Assembly: GCA_030549205.1 (NCBI GenBank)
Contig: JAUKTV010000021.1
Location: forward strand, 186,001-250,000
Length of the DNA: 64,000 nucleotides
Reading direction: 5' to 3'
Source of the DNA: Apiosordaria backusii
Lineage: Eukaryota; Ascomycota; Sordariomycetes; Sordariales; Lasiosphaeriaceae
The position numbers and the translations under genes were made by a program. Shown here piece by piece: positions 11,904-22,104 of this stretch. Positions within the stretch are counted from its first letter, which is position 1. Each line of letters starts with the position of its first letter. The notes under the pieces were generated by a model. It was not told the origin of the DNA, searched no databases, and worked only from the letters and a program-made list of their open reading frames with translations.

Positions 11904-12676
11904 ATGAGATTCCAGCTGGAGGAACGGCGCCGGGGAGGGCGGATCTCTTCATGGATCTGCACCGCGGCCGTAGTAGCGCAGGCAATCGGCGCTGCACACA
12001 GCCAATCCACCGTATCGGTCTACATCCCGGGCTATGCGGAAGCTCACTGGGCTCCTCTCCGCGGGAGCATCATCGGCAGCGTAAGTCTTTTTGGTTGGGG
12101 AATTTAGCTTAACATGCATCAGTTTTGACTAAACAATTCTCAGGACCAATCCGCGACAACATACACTATTTTCTGTGCGGAGAAGGCGCCGGATTGTCAG
12201 ATCGCTGGCGACCTTCCCTTTATCTTTACGGAAGGCCCAGAGACATTAAAATACGGCGGCATAGCCCCTGGCACATTGTCCGTTTGAGATTCTGTTTGCT
12301 CTGAAATTTGAAGACCACCGTGGCTAACCGAGAGGATAGAACTGCTGACCTTGAATGCAACTTGGACGGCACAACGGCCGCAACCTGCACAGGATCGTCC
12401 TCCTTTGGGGCCAACCATTGGGAGGGTACTATCACAGGACCGACACAAACTGTGTGGACGAAAACTTTCGCAGCCCCCAAGGTGACTTGGGGTGCATTGA
12501 CATTGACAACGCCGGGTCCCTTGCCCAACACGATTGACATTGAGGGAACACCAGCAGCCTCATTGACGAACTCGCCTGTCAAGGGCTCAGGTTCCAGCCT
12601 GGGTGCGGTGAGAGCAAGCTGGGTGTCAGTAGTCTCAACTGGGGCCGCTGTTTTGTTTGTTTTGGCATACATGTAA
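11904..12676 (+). CDS. Small secreted GPI-anchor-type protein (paralogue B)
   Basis: Unknown function, predicted cell surface. Proposed exons are 11904-12080, 12144-12281 and 12335-12676, about 218 residues. Intron 1 has a clear GTAAGT donor and CTCAG acceptor. Intron 2 (53 nt) has a weak GTTTGA donor, a CTAAC branch and a GAGAG acceptor; it is inferred because it removes an in-frame TGA at 12285 and joins segments matching paralogue A. The N-terminus is basic then hydrophobic (WICTAAVVAQAIGAAHS), followed by YIPGY, two Cys pairs (CAEKAPDC, CNLDGTTAATC), a Pro/Ser/Thr stretch and a hydrophobic tail ending VLFVLAYM. If intron 2 is not removed the gene would be truncated and possibly a pseudogene. 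No family recognised. Confidence 0.65.
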
Positions 12677-14359
12677 AGGGGCGTGGAAACGGCGTTTATG
12701 GTTTTATGTGCTCCGGATATGGGTCAGGGTCAGTGGTGATACACGGTGTTTTGTTGCCCATTTAACAATTATTATCTTCACAGAAGTACGGATACCCCTT
12801 TTGAATCATATGTAGTTTCGAGGTTGTACAGAAACAGATAGGAACGGAAAATATTCCGGATTTATTGTGTGGCTACTCCATGATACTGATACCAGTGCTC
12901 TGCCTGCTCACCCAAGCTTCACAGCGACAGGCCCCTCTCCTGGAAATGCAAGGCGGGAAACGGCCCACTTGACAGCACCCGTCAGCGTCTGAAAGGACAC
13001 GCCAGTCGCGCGGTAAGCTCCGCTGATCTGTCGGCCAGCCGTTCGGATTTCACTGGAGGTCTTGTTTCAGAACTTGGAGAACTCCCGCCGACAAAAACGT
13101 GGCGTGCGCTAACAGCCAATCAATGTCTGATGCAGCTGAAAGCCCACCCTAACCACCACTTCCCCGCAGGAGCTTGCAAGCTTGGCATCAAAAATGCCCC
13201 GAGTTCAACATCTACAAAATTCCCAACACAGCTGGTTGATGACCTGTGACCCTCATTTAGGAGTCAGAGTCATGAGGTATGTAGGATGTGCGGGAGAAAA
13301 GATGCACCTCATCAAAACACAGATTGGTTATCAAGGTTCTTCAAAACTGCTTTTTCTGCTGTGCCTCTTAGCATGACCTGCCCACAGGCAAACCCCTTGC
13401 CGTCTGCAAACTGATTTTGTTGGCATTTGACAGACCTTCCTTGGACCGCAAAAACCGAAACCCTGGAGCTCTGGAGCTCTCTCGTTTACCTAGCAAGCGC
13501 ACCAACGCGCGCGCTTCTGAAGAGACATGCTCAACCATCAGCTTTGACACCTCGGCACTTGATCAAGCTCCATGTGCAATTCTTGGAATCACCAGTCGAT
13601 CGGATCCTGCTGCCCAGGCAAACGGCACGAGTGCAAACGAAACATGCTAAAATAATTCTAGGGGTGCAAGGCTGACCCGCAGTGGGGGTATCATTGACAG
13701 GTCCGAGAACCCCTATTGGCTGGCAAGGAGACGACAACAGCTGCCCGAAGCCCTGCTCAGCGCCGCAGGAGGAGATCGGCCATGGTGATGGGTTTCTCCT
13801 TCTTCGTGCAGCATGGATGCTACCTTGGACGGGGAGATGGTTTGTTACATCTGATCTTCTTTTTAAATGTTGACAGGTCCTGCCCGTTTGGGCCTTTCCA
13901 TCTGTTCTGTTGCTCAAGCCCTTGTCCTTTCCTATTGTCAACAGTTGATGACTGAGCGTCTGTGTGTTGACCACCAACCTTCGTTTTGTATTGTTCTTTT
14001 CACTTCAAATTGCCCGCCACGCGAGGCTATTGCTCCATTCGTTTTCTATTCTCTTGGTATTGTACACTCGTACAATAATCCACAAGTTTTGGCAGCTTGA
14101 GCAGGCACACGCACTCGTTGGAATACTTTTTGCCTTAGCTTCCATCACGACGTCCTCCTGGATCGTCAACGCCACTCTCAACACAGACGATAACAACAAG
14201 ACGTTACCTTTGCTAGGAAGACTTCACAACTTGATTCCAGCTTTCCTTTTGCCTTTGTCTGCTGTGCGGTCATTTTCATTTCATCATCTACTATCTACTG
14301 GTCGACAGACAGACACAAGTACCAAGAGAGCGCCAAACGCATCCAACAAAAAGCCCAGC
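12677..14359. other. Intergenic region, no gene recognised
   Basis: About 1.7 kb between the GPI-type gene and the GH76 gene. Overlapping short frames between 13182 and 13977 are present on both strands with no recognisable protein features. The part just upstream of 14360 is likely promoter and 5' leader for the GH76 gene. Confidence 0.55.
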
Positions 14360-15758
14360 ATGAGGTTTGTAAAGTATATTAGGCCTGCCGCGGTCCCAGC
14401 GGTCATCATCTCTGCTGTTGCTCCCAAAGACCTCAATATCTCTGACCCACGTACGTAACCTTTGCCAGCAACCCCGCGGCTTTTCAGCTAACCCCTTGAA
14501 AGTCTCCATCAAAGGCGTCGCCAAAACGATAGCTGGCAATGCCATGTCGTATTACTCGGGTACCCCTGAAAAGTTTGCCGACCTCCCTCAACCTCATTAT
14601 TGGTGGCAAGCCGGCGCTCTGATGGGTAGCATGCTGGACTATTCCCACTACACGGGCGACCACAGCTACGATAGACTGATTGCTAGGGGTCTTCTGGATC
14701 AGGTTGGACCCGACTTCGACTACATGCTCCCTTCTCACTTCGGCCAAGAAGGTAACGACGATCAAGCCTTCTGGGGATTCGCCGTTATGGCCGCCGCCGA
14801 AAGGAATTTTCCCCAGCCAGACCCGAACGTACCGGGGTGGTTGGACATGGGCGCCAACATTTTCAACTCGCTGGCTAGCAGGTGGAATACTACTGCTTGC
14901 GGAGGTGGGCTGCTGTGGCAGATTTTTGCCTCGAACCCTAACGGACTCGACTACAAGAACACGGTCAGCAATGGAGGGTTCTTCCAGATTGCGGCAAGAT
15001 TGGCACACGCCACCGGTAACAAGACGTACAGCGAGTGGGCGGAAAAGGTTTGGGACTGGACAGAGGGGATCGGCATGATTGACGAGTTCGGAAACGTCTA
15101 CGACGGCGCCCACGCGAGCAAGAACTGCAAGGACACCAACCCGGTCACGTTCAGCTACTCAGCCAGCATCTACATCTACGGAGCCGCTGTCATGGCCGAT
15201 GTCACCAAGGACAAGAAGTGGACCGAGAGGACAGAGAGGATGCTGGAGGCGAGCAGGAGCTTCTTCAGCCCGTTTGACAATGCGACCAACATTATGTACG
15301 AGCACGCCTGTGAACAGGTGGACAAGTGCAACCAGGATATGAAGAGCTTCAAGGCTTACTTCTCGAGATTTGTCTATGCGGCCGCGAGGTATGTGCCGAG
15401 TATTAAGCCGACGATTAAGGAGCTGTGGCATACTTCGGTCAAGGCTGCTGCGAGCACTTGCACGGGGGGTGAGAACGGCACGCAGTGCAGTCACAAGTGG
15501 TATACCGGGGCGTTTGATGGGAATCCGGGGTTGGGTCAGGAGATGTGTGCGCTGGAGACAATCCAAGGATTGGTGGTTTTGGAGGCGGATGCGCCGTTGA
15601 AAGGAGAGGAGATTAAGACTGTGAGGGAGTTTGCTGATCAGAAGCCCGGACAGGGTGTCCCGGGAACGGGAGCAGGAGCAAACAGCGGGGCTGAAGCAGG
15701 GACGAAATCATCGGGTGGGTTGAGGAGAAGGTCTGTACCCGTAAAAGGATGGTGGTAG
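14360..15758 (+). CDS. Glycoside hydrolase family 76 protein, DFG5/DCW1-like
   Basis: GH76 enzymes of this type are alpha-1,6-mannanases/transglycosidases thought to link GPI-anchored proteins into the fungal wall. Exon 1 is 14360-14450, intron 14451-14502 (donor GTACGT, branch GCTAAC) and exon 2 14503-15758, about 448 residues. The start gives a short basic-hydrophobic signal peptide (MRFVKYIRPAAVPAVIISAV). Family features: YYWW-like segment (HYWWQAGALMGSMLDY), the paired catalytic aspartates in GQEGNDDQAFWG, TCGGGLLWQ-like segment (ACGGGLLWQIF) and a late Cys-rich end (CTGGENGTQC). The C-terminus ends in Gly/Ser-rich sequence then RRRSVPVKGWW, without the hydrophobic tail usual for GPI-anchored members, so it may be freely secreted. 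It converges on HIS5 with a 265-bp gap. Confidence 0.93.
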
Positions 15759-16023
15759 ATTTTGACTGGTTGTATGAAGGCATCTTTTAACTTTCTTGGT
15801 TGTATTTACACTTACTTTTTGAGCATCAGGCCAGTCACTTTAGGTAGACAAATGGCCCGCGGAAATTTTGGAATCTATTGCCTTAGGCATGGGCAAAGCA
15901 TACAGACACGCATACCTGGTATTCATAAAAATAGATGGTCTTTGATGATCAACTTTTAAGCATTTTGATTGACAAACAATCCAACTTCTGTACGCTTCAA
16001 ATCTTGTCTAGAATGTCTTGAAT

Positions 16024-17360
16024 CTAAGCAACAACGGCACTCGCGGCCTTTTCTTTTTCTTCCTCATCACTTTGTGCTCCAGGCCCCCGGACTTGCTCAA
16101 GTTGCTTCTTGATAGCCTCCAAAAACCTCGTCATCTCCTCCTCTGTGCCCACCGTGATTCTCAAGCAGCCCAGGCATCCGTGCTCCTTGCCCCTGAATCT
16201 GACAACCACCCCCTTGGTCTCCGCCAAACCCTCGTACACAGCCAGCGCAACCGTGTTGTCCGGCTGCCCTTCCTTGTTGAGCGTCTCATATAGCAAAAAG
16301 TTGCTTTCCGTCCCGCCCTTGAGTTTCCCCACCCCCGGGATCTTGGGCATCTCCCTCAGCAACCTGTCCCTCTGTTCCAGCAGGGCAGCCTTGTTCGCCC
16401 TCATGACTTCCAACCCAGCCGGAGAGAGGGCATACTCGGCAATAGCAGAGGTGATGTTATTGACGTTATACGGTGCCTTGAGGGCGTTGAGAAGTTTGGC
16501 GATCTCCGGTGAGGTGAAAGCGGCGCCGAGGCGGATGCCCGCTAGCCCAAAAGCTTTGGAGAGGGTCTGCATGACGACGAGGTTGGGGAACTCAACGACC
16601 CACTCGGCGAGGGAGGCGGAGTCGGGGGCGAAGTCGATGTAGGCCTCGTCGACCACCACCACGCCGTTCCAGGTCGGGTGGGAGAGGACGGCCTCGATGG
16701 AGGATTTGGAGAGCAGAGAGCCGGTGGGGTTGCCGGGGGAGCAGAAGTAGGCGAGCTTGATGTTGCTGGCGCCGTCGTCACTGGAGAGGGTGGAGAGGAT
16801 GGCGGGTACGTCGAGCTGGAAGTCGGGGCCGGGGAGGAGGGGGATCTTGACGAGGGAGACGTCGTTGACTTGGGCCGAGACGGAGTACATCCCGTAGGTT
16901 GGGGGGCATACCAAGATCTTGTCTTGCCCCGGGCGGCAAAAGGCGCGGAGGAGGGCGTCGATGGCTTCGTCGGAGCCGACGCCGACGAAGAGGTTGGCTG
17001 GGGTGAGCTTCTTTTGGGTGTGGACGTGGGTTTGGCGGAGGTTGCAGAGGAGCTGCTTGAGGGGGACTTGGTGGGGGTCTGGGTAGCGGTTGAGGCCGGG
17101 GAGATCAATTACGGGACCGAGGCCGGGTTGGGGTTGGATGACGCCTGTGATGGAGGGAGGGAGGGGAGGGCCGTAGGCGTTCTCGTTGGCGTCGAGGAGG
17201 ACGTTAGTGCCGTCATCTTTGTAGTCGCTATTGTTTCATGTGTTAGTGATGATGAGTGAGGGGATCAAAAGGGGGGTATGTCTCACTCTCTCGCACAGCG
17301 ATAAGGTTCGAGTGCCAAAATGTTAGGCCTAGCGCAGGTCTCCAAGTTGAAGGGCGACAT
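16024..17360 (-). CDS. HIS5: Histidinol-phosphate aminotransferase
   Basis: PLP enzyme converting imidazole-acetol phosphate and glutamate to histidinol phosphate in histidine synthesis. Exon 1 is 17360-17287, intron 17286-17228 (donor GTGAGA, branch CACTAAC) and exon 2 17227-16024, about 425 residues, within the family range. Visible class-I/II aminotransferase features include DANENAYGPP near the N-terminus, GSDEAIDALLRAF, SPGNPTG, VDEAYIDF and the PLP-binding lysine in LSKAFGLAGIRLG near residue 249; RFRG and CLRITVG lie near the C-terminus. The end is a Glu/Lys/Ala-rich tail. The upstream region has several TGACTC cores, see separate entry. The gene name follows the yeast enzyme; identification is secure. 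Confidence 0.96.
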
Positions 17361-18558
17361 TTTGACTGATGGGTGATGGAGCTTTACCAGGCAAACAGAC
17401 TGGTCCCAAAATCGCCTTTATATTTGGTGTTTTGAGTGAGCACCATTCAAGTGAGGTTGAAGAGTCATTAACGGCAAGGAGTCATGGTGAAATACTTGCA
17501 GCCGATTCCGGAAGGCGGGTCCTCACCCAGACAATCTCGAATTGTGGTGTTTTTGATATTGGTGACAGCACGAGACGAGTCAAAAACAGCGAGCGGGTCA
17601 GGAGTCACCAAGTACTCTCATCATTCACTATGAAGTTCAATGTATTTTCTGTAGTATTCAGCAGCAGCCTCACCGGCTTCAAATCTTCGACACACAACCC
17701 TAACCCCCACACAGCAAACCCTCTTCATGAGCACAGATGATGTTATTTGGAGTGACAAGAAAGTTGAACTTGTGTGTACAAGGGTGATAGACCATGGCAG
17801 CTCTAAGAAACTTTTTGATCTGATCATTTGAACATTCTCTAGAAACAGGACATAACGATACCTATCTAGATCTTGATCCATCTTCAGTTGACGCAATTAA
17901 GGCTGTACAATTCTCAATGCTGATTGGCCAATCGCGATTTAAGTTCGGGTGTTCCTGTCTATTTTGGATCGTCAGTTCACCCACCATCCCAGTTTCGCCT
18001 CGAGAACTAGCGCCAACAAAACAATATGTAGGTAGCTCAGTTTATCTTACCACTTTCTCCCCTCCTACTGTGCACCACTGCTCGAGTCCCGATGCAAGTC
18101 TGAGTCTGAGCTACAAATCACAACTTGCAATTTGTGGTCATCCATCTGAATTCTCGTACCTATGCTGCCAACACCGCACTGGCCCGACATAAAGATATCC
18201 GTACGCCAGCTGACAAATTCTCAACAGGTGCTTTTGCTTCGAAATCTTCTTAGACGCTGTTGTACTCCTATTGTTTTTCCCTTTCCCACCACGATGGGGG
18301 GTAGTCCGGACTAGTTACCCGGCCGCCTTTCCCGAACCTCACAATCCGAGCCGATGTCACCCCGGTCTCCTCGCGTAGGTGGGACAGTAATATAGCCTGC
18401 AGGCAATAGTAGTCCCCTGTACCGGGTGAATGGGACGTTAGAGTGCCCAACAAAAGTTTGCTGGGCACATAAATGTCTTGTTCATGCCCCGTCATCAATG
18501 TTTAAGGTAGTTGGCGTTACTTTCACTGTCACGCACACACGTCAGTTCAAGGGTAGCC
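17361..18558. other. Divergent intergenic region between HIS5 and the CE16 gene
   Basis: About 1.2 kb containing promoters for HIS5 (-) and the esterase gene (+). No convincing gene. TGACTC-type cores cluster in the HIS5-proximal part. Confidence 0.55.
17462..17608 (-). promoter_or_regulatory. Cluster of Gcn4/CPC1-like TGACTC cores upstream of HIS5
   Basis: GAGTCA (TGACTC on the HIS5 strand) occurs at 17462-17467, 17479-17484, 17578-17583 and 17603-17608, roughly 100-250 bp upstream of the HIS5 start. Gcn4/CPC1 binds TGACTCA in promoters of amino-acid genes under cross-pathway control. None of the four has the full seven-base consensus, so function is an inference from clustering and the downstream gene. 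Confidence 0.4.
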
Positions 18559-19682
18559 ATGCGGTTCTCCATCATCCTCGCCGGCGCTTCTGCTTCTCTC
18601 GCGGCAGCCAGCGGCGGCAAGGACCGTGGCCGAAAGTCCTTTGACAACCTGGTAGCCTTCGGCGACAGTTACACGGACAACGGTCGCTTAGGATACTACA
18701 TCAACAATGGCGGGAAAGCGCCTCCACCGGGCCAGTATCACTCGGTGACAAACACGACGGCAAGCGGTGGTCTCTCGTGGGCTCAGTATGCTGCCCAGGA
18801 TGCTGGTGCCAGGTTGGTCGACTACGCTGTCAGCGGGGCAACATGTTCCAACAACATCATCTCGCGGTTCTTTGCGTACATCAGCAGGTCGTTCCCATCA
18901 GTACTAGAAGATGAGATCCCTTCCTTCCAGGCCGATGTCAAGTTCAAGTCCATCTTTCCCAACCGTACGCCTGACAACACGGTGTACGCCCTATGGATTG
19001 GGACCAACGACCTCGGTTTCGGCGCATTTCTCTCGGATTCCCAGGCACCTGCTACCACAATCTCTGACTTTGTGGACTGTATCTGGTCTGTGTTTGATAT
19101 TATCTACAAGACCGGAGGCCGGCGATTCGTCCTGCTTAATGAAGCCCCCCTCGAACTCTCCCCATTATACGCACATCCCGATAACGGCGGTACTGGAGAT
19201 AGTCAGTTTTGGAATACCAAGACAGCCTACAACATCACCCAATACAACCAGAAGATCAAGCAATATACTACCAACGTCAACACCATCTTTGACTATGGTG
19301 TCCCATTCCAAGTGGCCGTCAAGTCGCGCTGGCCAAAGGCGACCTTTGACCTCTTTGACGTCCACAGCTTGTTGATCGACATATACAACCAACCAAAGAA
19401 GTTCCTGGATGCCCCGTATAATGTCACTGGTTACTACCGTCATTGCTCGTCGACTGGAGGTGATTGTGTCGACCAGACAGCTCTGGGTGGTCTGTCTGGG
19501 TTCATGTGGTATGACGAACTGCATCCTTCGGCCAAGACAGGTGAGCCCTTGAATCATTAAACCATCTTTCATACATGGAATGCTGATGTCAATGTACAGA
19601 CGCCATTATTGCTGATCACTTCCTGGATGTTGTGGCTGGAAAGTCCAAGTACGGGACTCGTTATGGGGCTGGGAAGAGGTAA
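18559..19682 (+). CDS. Secreted GDSL acetylesterase, carbohydrate esterase family 16-like
   Basis: Predicted extracellular esterase removing acetyl groups from plant-wall sugars or oligosaccharides. Exon 1 is 18559-19540, intron 19541-19599 (donor GTGAGC, acceptor TACAG) and exon 2 19600-19682, about 354 residues. The start gives a signal peptide (MRFSIILAGASASLAAASGG). The GDSL nucleophile is in FGDSYTDNGR (Ser about 37), the Gly/Asn oxyanion blocks are SGATCSNN and WIGTNDLG, and the catalytic Asp/His pair is in DELHPS (about 319/322). Several N-x-S/T sites are present. The order and length fit CE16 fungal enzymes; exact substrate is not visible. Confidence 0.92.
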
Positions 19683-20226
19683 AACACCAGCTGAAATGGG
19701 ACATCTACAGGTCTATGTTTGCTGCACCACGGCGGAGCGTAGGGGTGGTATATGTACATACAGACAATATTAAATAGAGTAATGGCTGATCAAAAATTGA
19801 AGTGTCAGTACGACGACGGCAACGAACAACAAGTCACTCGGGACCTAGAGACGTCTATCGAGGGACCAACAACACTCAGATAATGGTACTTCTTACCTAT
19901 GCACAACAGCTTTTTATCATTCTCGCCATTGTTCCTGGTAGGTACCTAATGCTACCTAAACACGACACTAGAACCGCCAAAGTCCACAACCGCTCCCCCT
20001 AAAAATAAGACGTGCGAGGCCACGATACGGACTCTTAGAGGCTTCATGAAATCTTGATTTGCAGTAGCAGATAGAATATCTCTTCAAGTCTGTCAAATGC
20101 CTTTTAATCTTGCCGCACAGGTCCCCAACCAAACCTGGCGAATGGATCCAGAGGGCAGATTTGCATCCGCCCCGCCAGCGCTGTTCGCACGGGCCGCTTT
20201 CTACTAGCCTGCGCGTCATGAGCTGT
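19683..20226. other. Intergenic region downstream of the CE16 gene
   Basis: About 540 bp with the 3' end of the esterase gene and no recognised gene, up to the dispersed short element at 20227. Confidence 0.55.
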
Positions 20227-20346
20227 TTGATGACTAAACCTGGCTAAAGTGGGCTTTTTTGAGTTGGCTGGCCGCCTCGCACCACAGAAAACACCGGAAA
20301 AGCTCAACAATTGTCAGTGCTCGTATTTACTGGCGTCATGAGCTGT
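20213..20346 (+). repeat. Dispersed short element, copy 1, with 14-bp target duplication
   Basis: The element proper is 20227-20332 (106 bp), starting TTGATGACTAAACCTGGC and ending TCGTATTTACTG. It is flanked on both sides by the identical 14-mer GCGTCATGAGCTGT (20213-20226 and 20333-20346). Copies 2 (33417-33518, same orientation) and 3 (60334-60441, opposite orientation) are close to identical over about 100 bp. This copy lacks 3 bp present in the middle of the others. There are no obvious terminal inverted repeats and no ATG-started frame inside. Confidence 0.85.
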
Positions 20347-20536
20347 GCTTTGCTCGCGACAATCAGTTCTCGCGAAATATATGTTGGTTGTCACTCGCTC
20401 ACTGGTGCGCTCAGTATTGACTGTCGTGAATCAATTTTTCCGATAATCATCTCTTCCCGTGCGCCACGCTTGACCGGACAGACGTTGTGCCGAAGCCGGC
20501 TGATTGGGCAGCAACCACCAAGCTCGACGGGTCTGC

Positions 20537-21802
20537 ATGTCGATACCTCCTCTTTCCACCAAGTTCATTGGTATGGCCAGCCCAACGTCTCCCACAGGCT
20601 CCATCACGCAAAAGTGCCGTGGAAGAAACCCTGATGCGAGCACGCCGCTGGAGAGCTATGAGAAATTGCCTTTGACGCCCCCCGAAACCGAAGATCGACG
20701 CCCGACGTTGGATTTTAATGTCAATAAAGCAGTAGCAGTTTTCGAAAGCTATTGGGATCAGCCACACTCCGCAGGTCCAGCACCGCGGATTAAACTCCAA
20801 CCGCACCAATACCAGCTGCTTGTGAGGGAGCTGAAAAACAGCCCATCGCTACAATATATCAATGCCATAGTGCGGTAGGCTGTCTGTAATCATTCATGTT
20901 CGTCTAGTGCTGACAACGCTGCAGGTTTGATTACGATCCAGACGCTGGGATCCTCGACATCCGCATGCCTACGCCCGTTCATGAACTTGTTTCCACATCC
21001 CTCGTGAACGAAATAACCGAGCAGCTTCGAGGTATTGTCGAGAAAGGTGGACGCGCCGGCGAGTTCGCAGCCCAGATCGTGAATGCAGGCTCATCACGGA
21101 TTCTACTCCCGGGGATAGCGAAGGACAATACTCCCCTGAGGCGGGAACCAGATGCACAGTTTCAGAATAGGAATGCGGTATACCCGGGGTTGGTGGTGGA
21201 AATCTCCTACTCTCAGGACAGGAAGAACCTAGACAAGATGGCATGGCAATATATACAAGGATCCAACGGGAACATCAAAGCTGTCATTGGGATTGATATC
21301 GGCTACGGAGCAAAAGCGTCAACAGTGTCACTATGGCGGCCATGCTACTACCGAGAAGAGGGCGACGAGCTAGAAACCCTCGACGTACGCAGGGAGGTTA
21401 AGGACGAGGTACGTTACATGGCTGTGATGTTGTGGATAATACTAAATCTCGCAGCTATTTCGATCTTCGGACGGTACTCCCGAGAATCAGACAGCGAATC
21501 TGCAACTGACACTGGGCGATTTCGCGCCGGACGAATTTTGCGAAGGGATGGAGTCTGTAACGCTGTTGATACCGTATATGCGGCTCGCAGAATTTGTCGA
21601 TCAAGCGGAACAGTTGCAAAGAGTCAGGGAACAACAAACGGGTGTTGGTGTTCAGTGGAACAGGATATTGAAGAAACGCCCGTCTAGCTCAGCCGATGAG
21701 CTTGACTCTGGGGACGAGGCTCGGTTTTGTCAAGACGAAGACAGGGCAATTAAGAAAGCCTCCGCCGGGGACAATGACTTTCAACCGGGCAAGAAGCCAT
21801 AG
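20537..21802 (+). CDS. Unknown protein with a PD-(D/E)XK / Uma2-like core
   Basis: Role unknown. Proposed exons are 20537-20874, 20925-21408 and 21455-21802 (introns 50 and 46 nt with GTAGGC and GTACGT donors), about 389 residues. The N-terminal 70 residues are Ser/Thr/Pro-rich. The middle has a beta-rich region (FDYDPDAGILDIRMPTP), a helix, then RREPDAQF followed by a strand with VVEISYSQ, which fits the PD...ExK-like spacing of Uma2/restriction-endonuclease-fold proteins, with S or Q where K is usual; later come KAVIGIDIGYG and SVSLWRP. This resembles a family I know from fungal genomes, often in many copies, with no defined function. The C-terminus is charged. It sits between the short element copy 1 and an AT-rich island, so it may be accessory. 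Catalytic activity is inference only. Confidence 0.75.
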
Positions 21803-22104
21803 TCCTGCTGGCATCCTGCTAACAATTTGGCAATATATGTGGCGGTTCATGATCTTACCCTTATGTATTGATAGTAAACAACCGCTTAACACCACTTGGG
21901 CTATCCCCCTTTTAAACCCCTCATTTATACCAAGACCCAAGCATCGGCACCAATCAGCTCTTGTTATTGGTTGCCGAAAGCTCAGCCCAAGTTTATAGAG
22001 ACTGTCACGACATCATTCAAGTAGAAATAGAATCATCCTCGGTCAGTTGAATTGCTTATATTGCCTGTTAAGGAATCCCAACGTCGTCACTTAGCGAAGT
22101 ACGA
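21803..22104. other. Spacer between the PD-(D/E)XK-like gene and the AT-rich island
   Basis: About 300 bp of ordinary composition, probably the 3' UTR of the upstream gene; nothing else recognised. Confidence 0.5.

Noticed and set aside
20227..20332. Short element as a pol-III SINE
   Set aside because: TGGCTGAAGTGG (copy 2 form) matches an A-box pattern, but no B box follows, a T6 run lies just downstream, and the A-box in copy 1 is altered; not enough to call a SINE.
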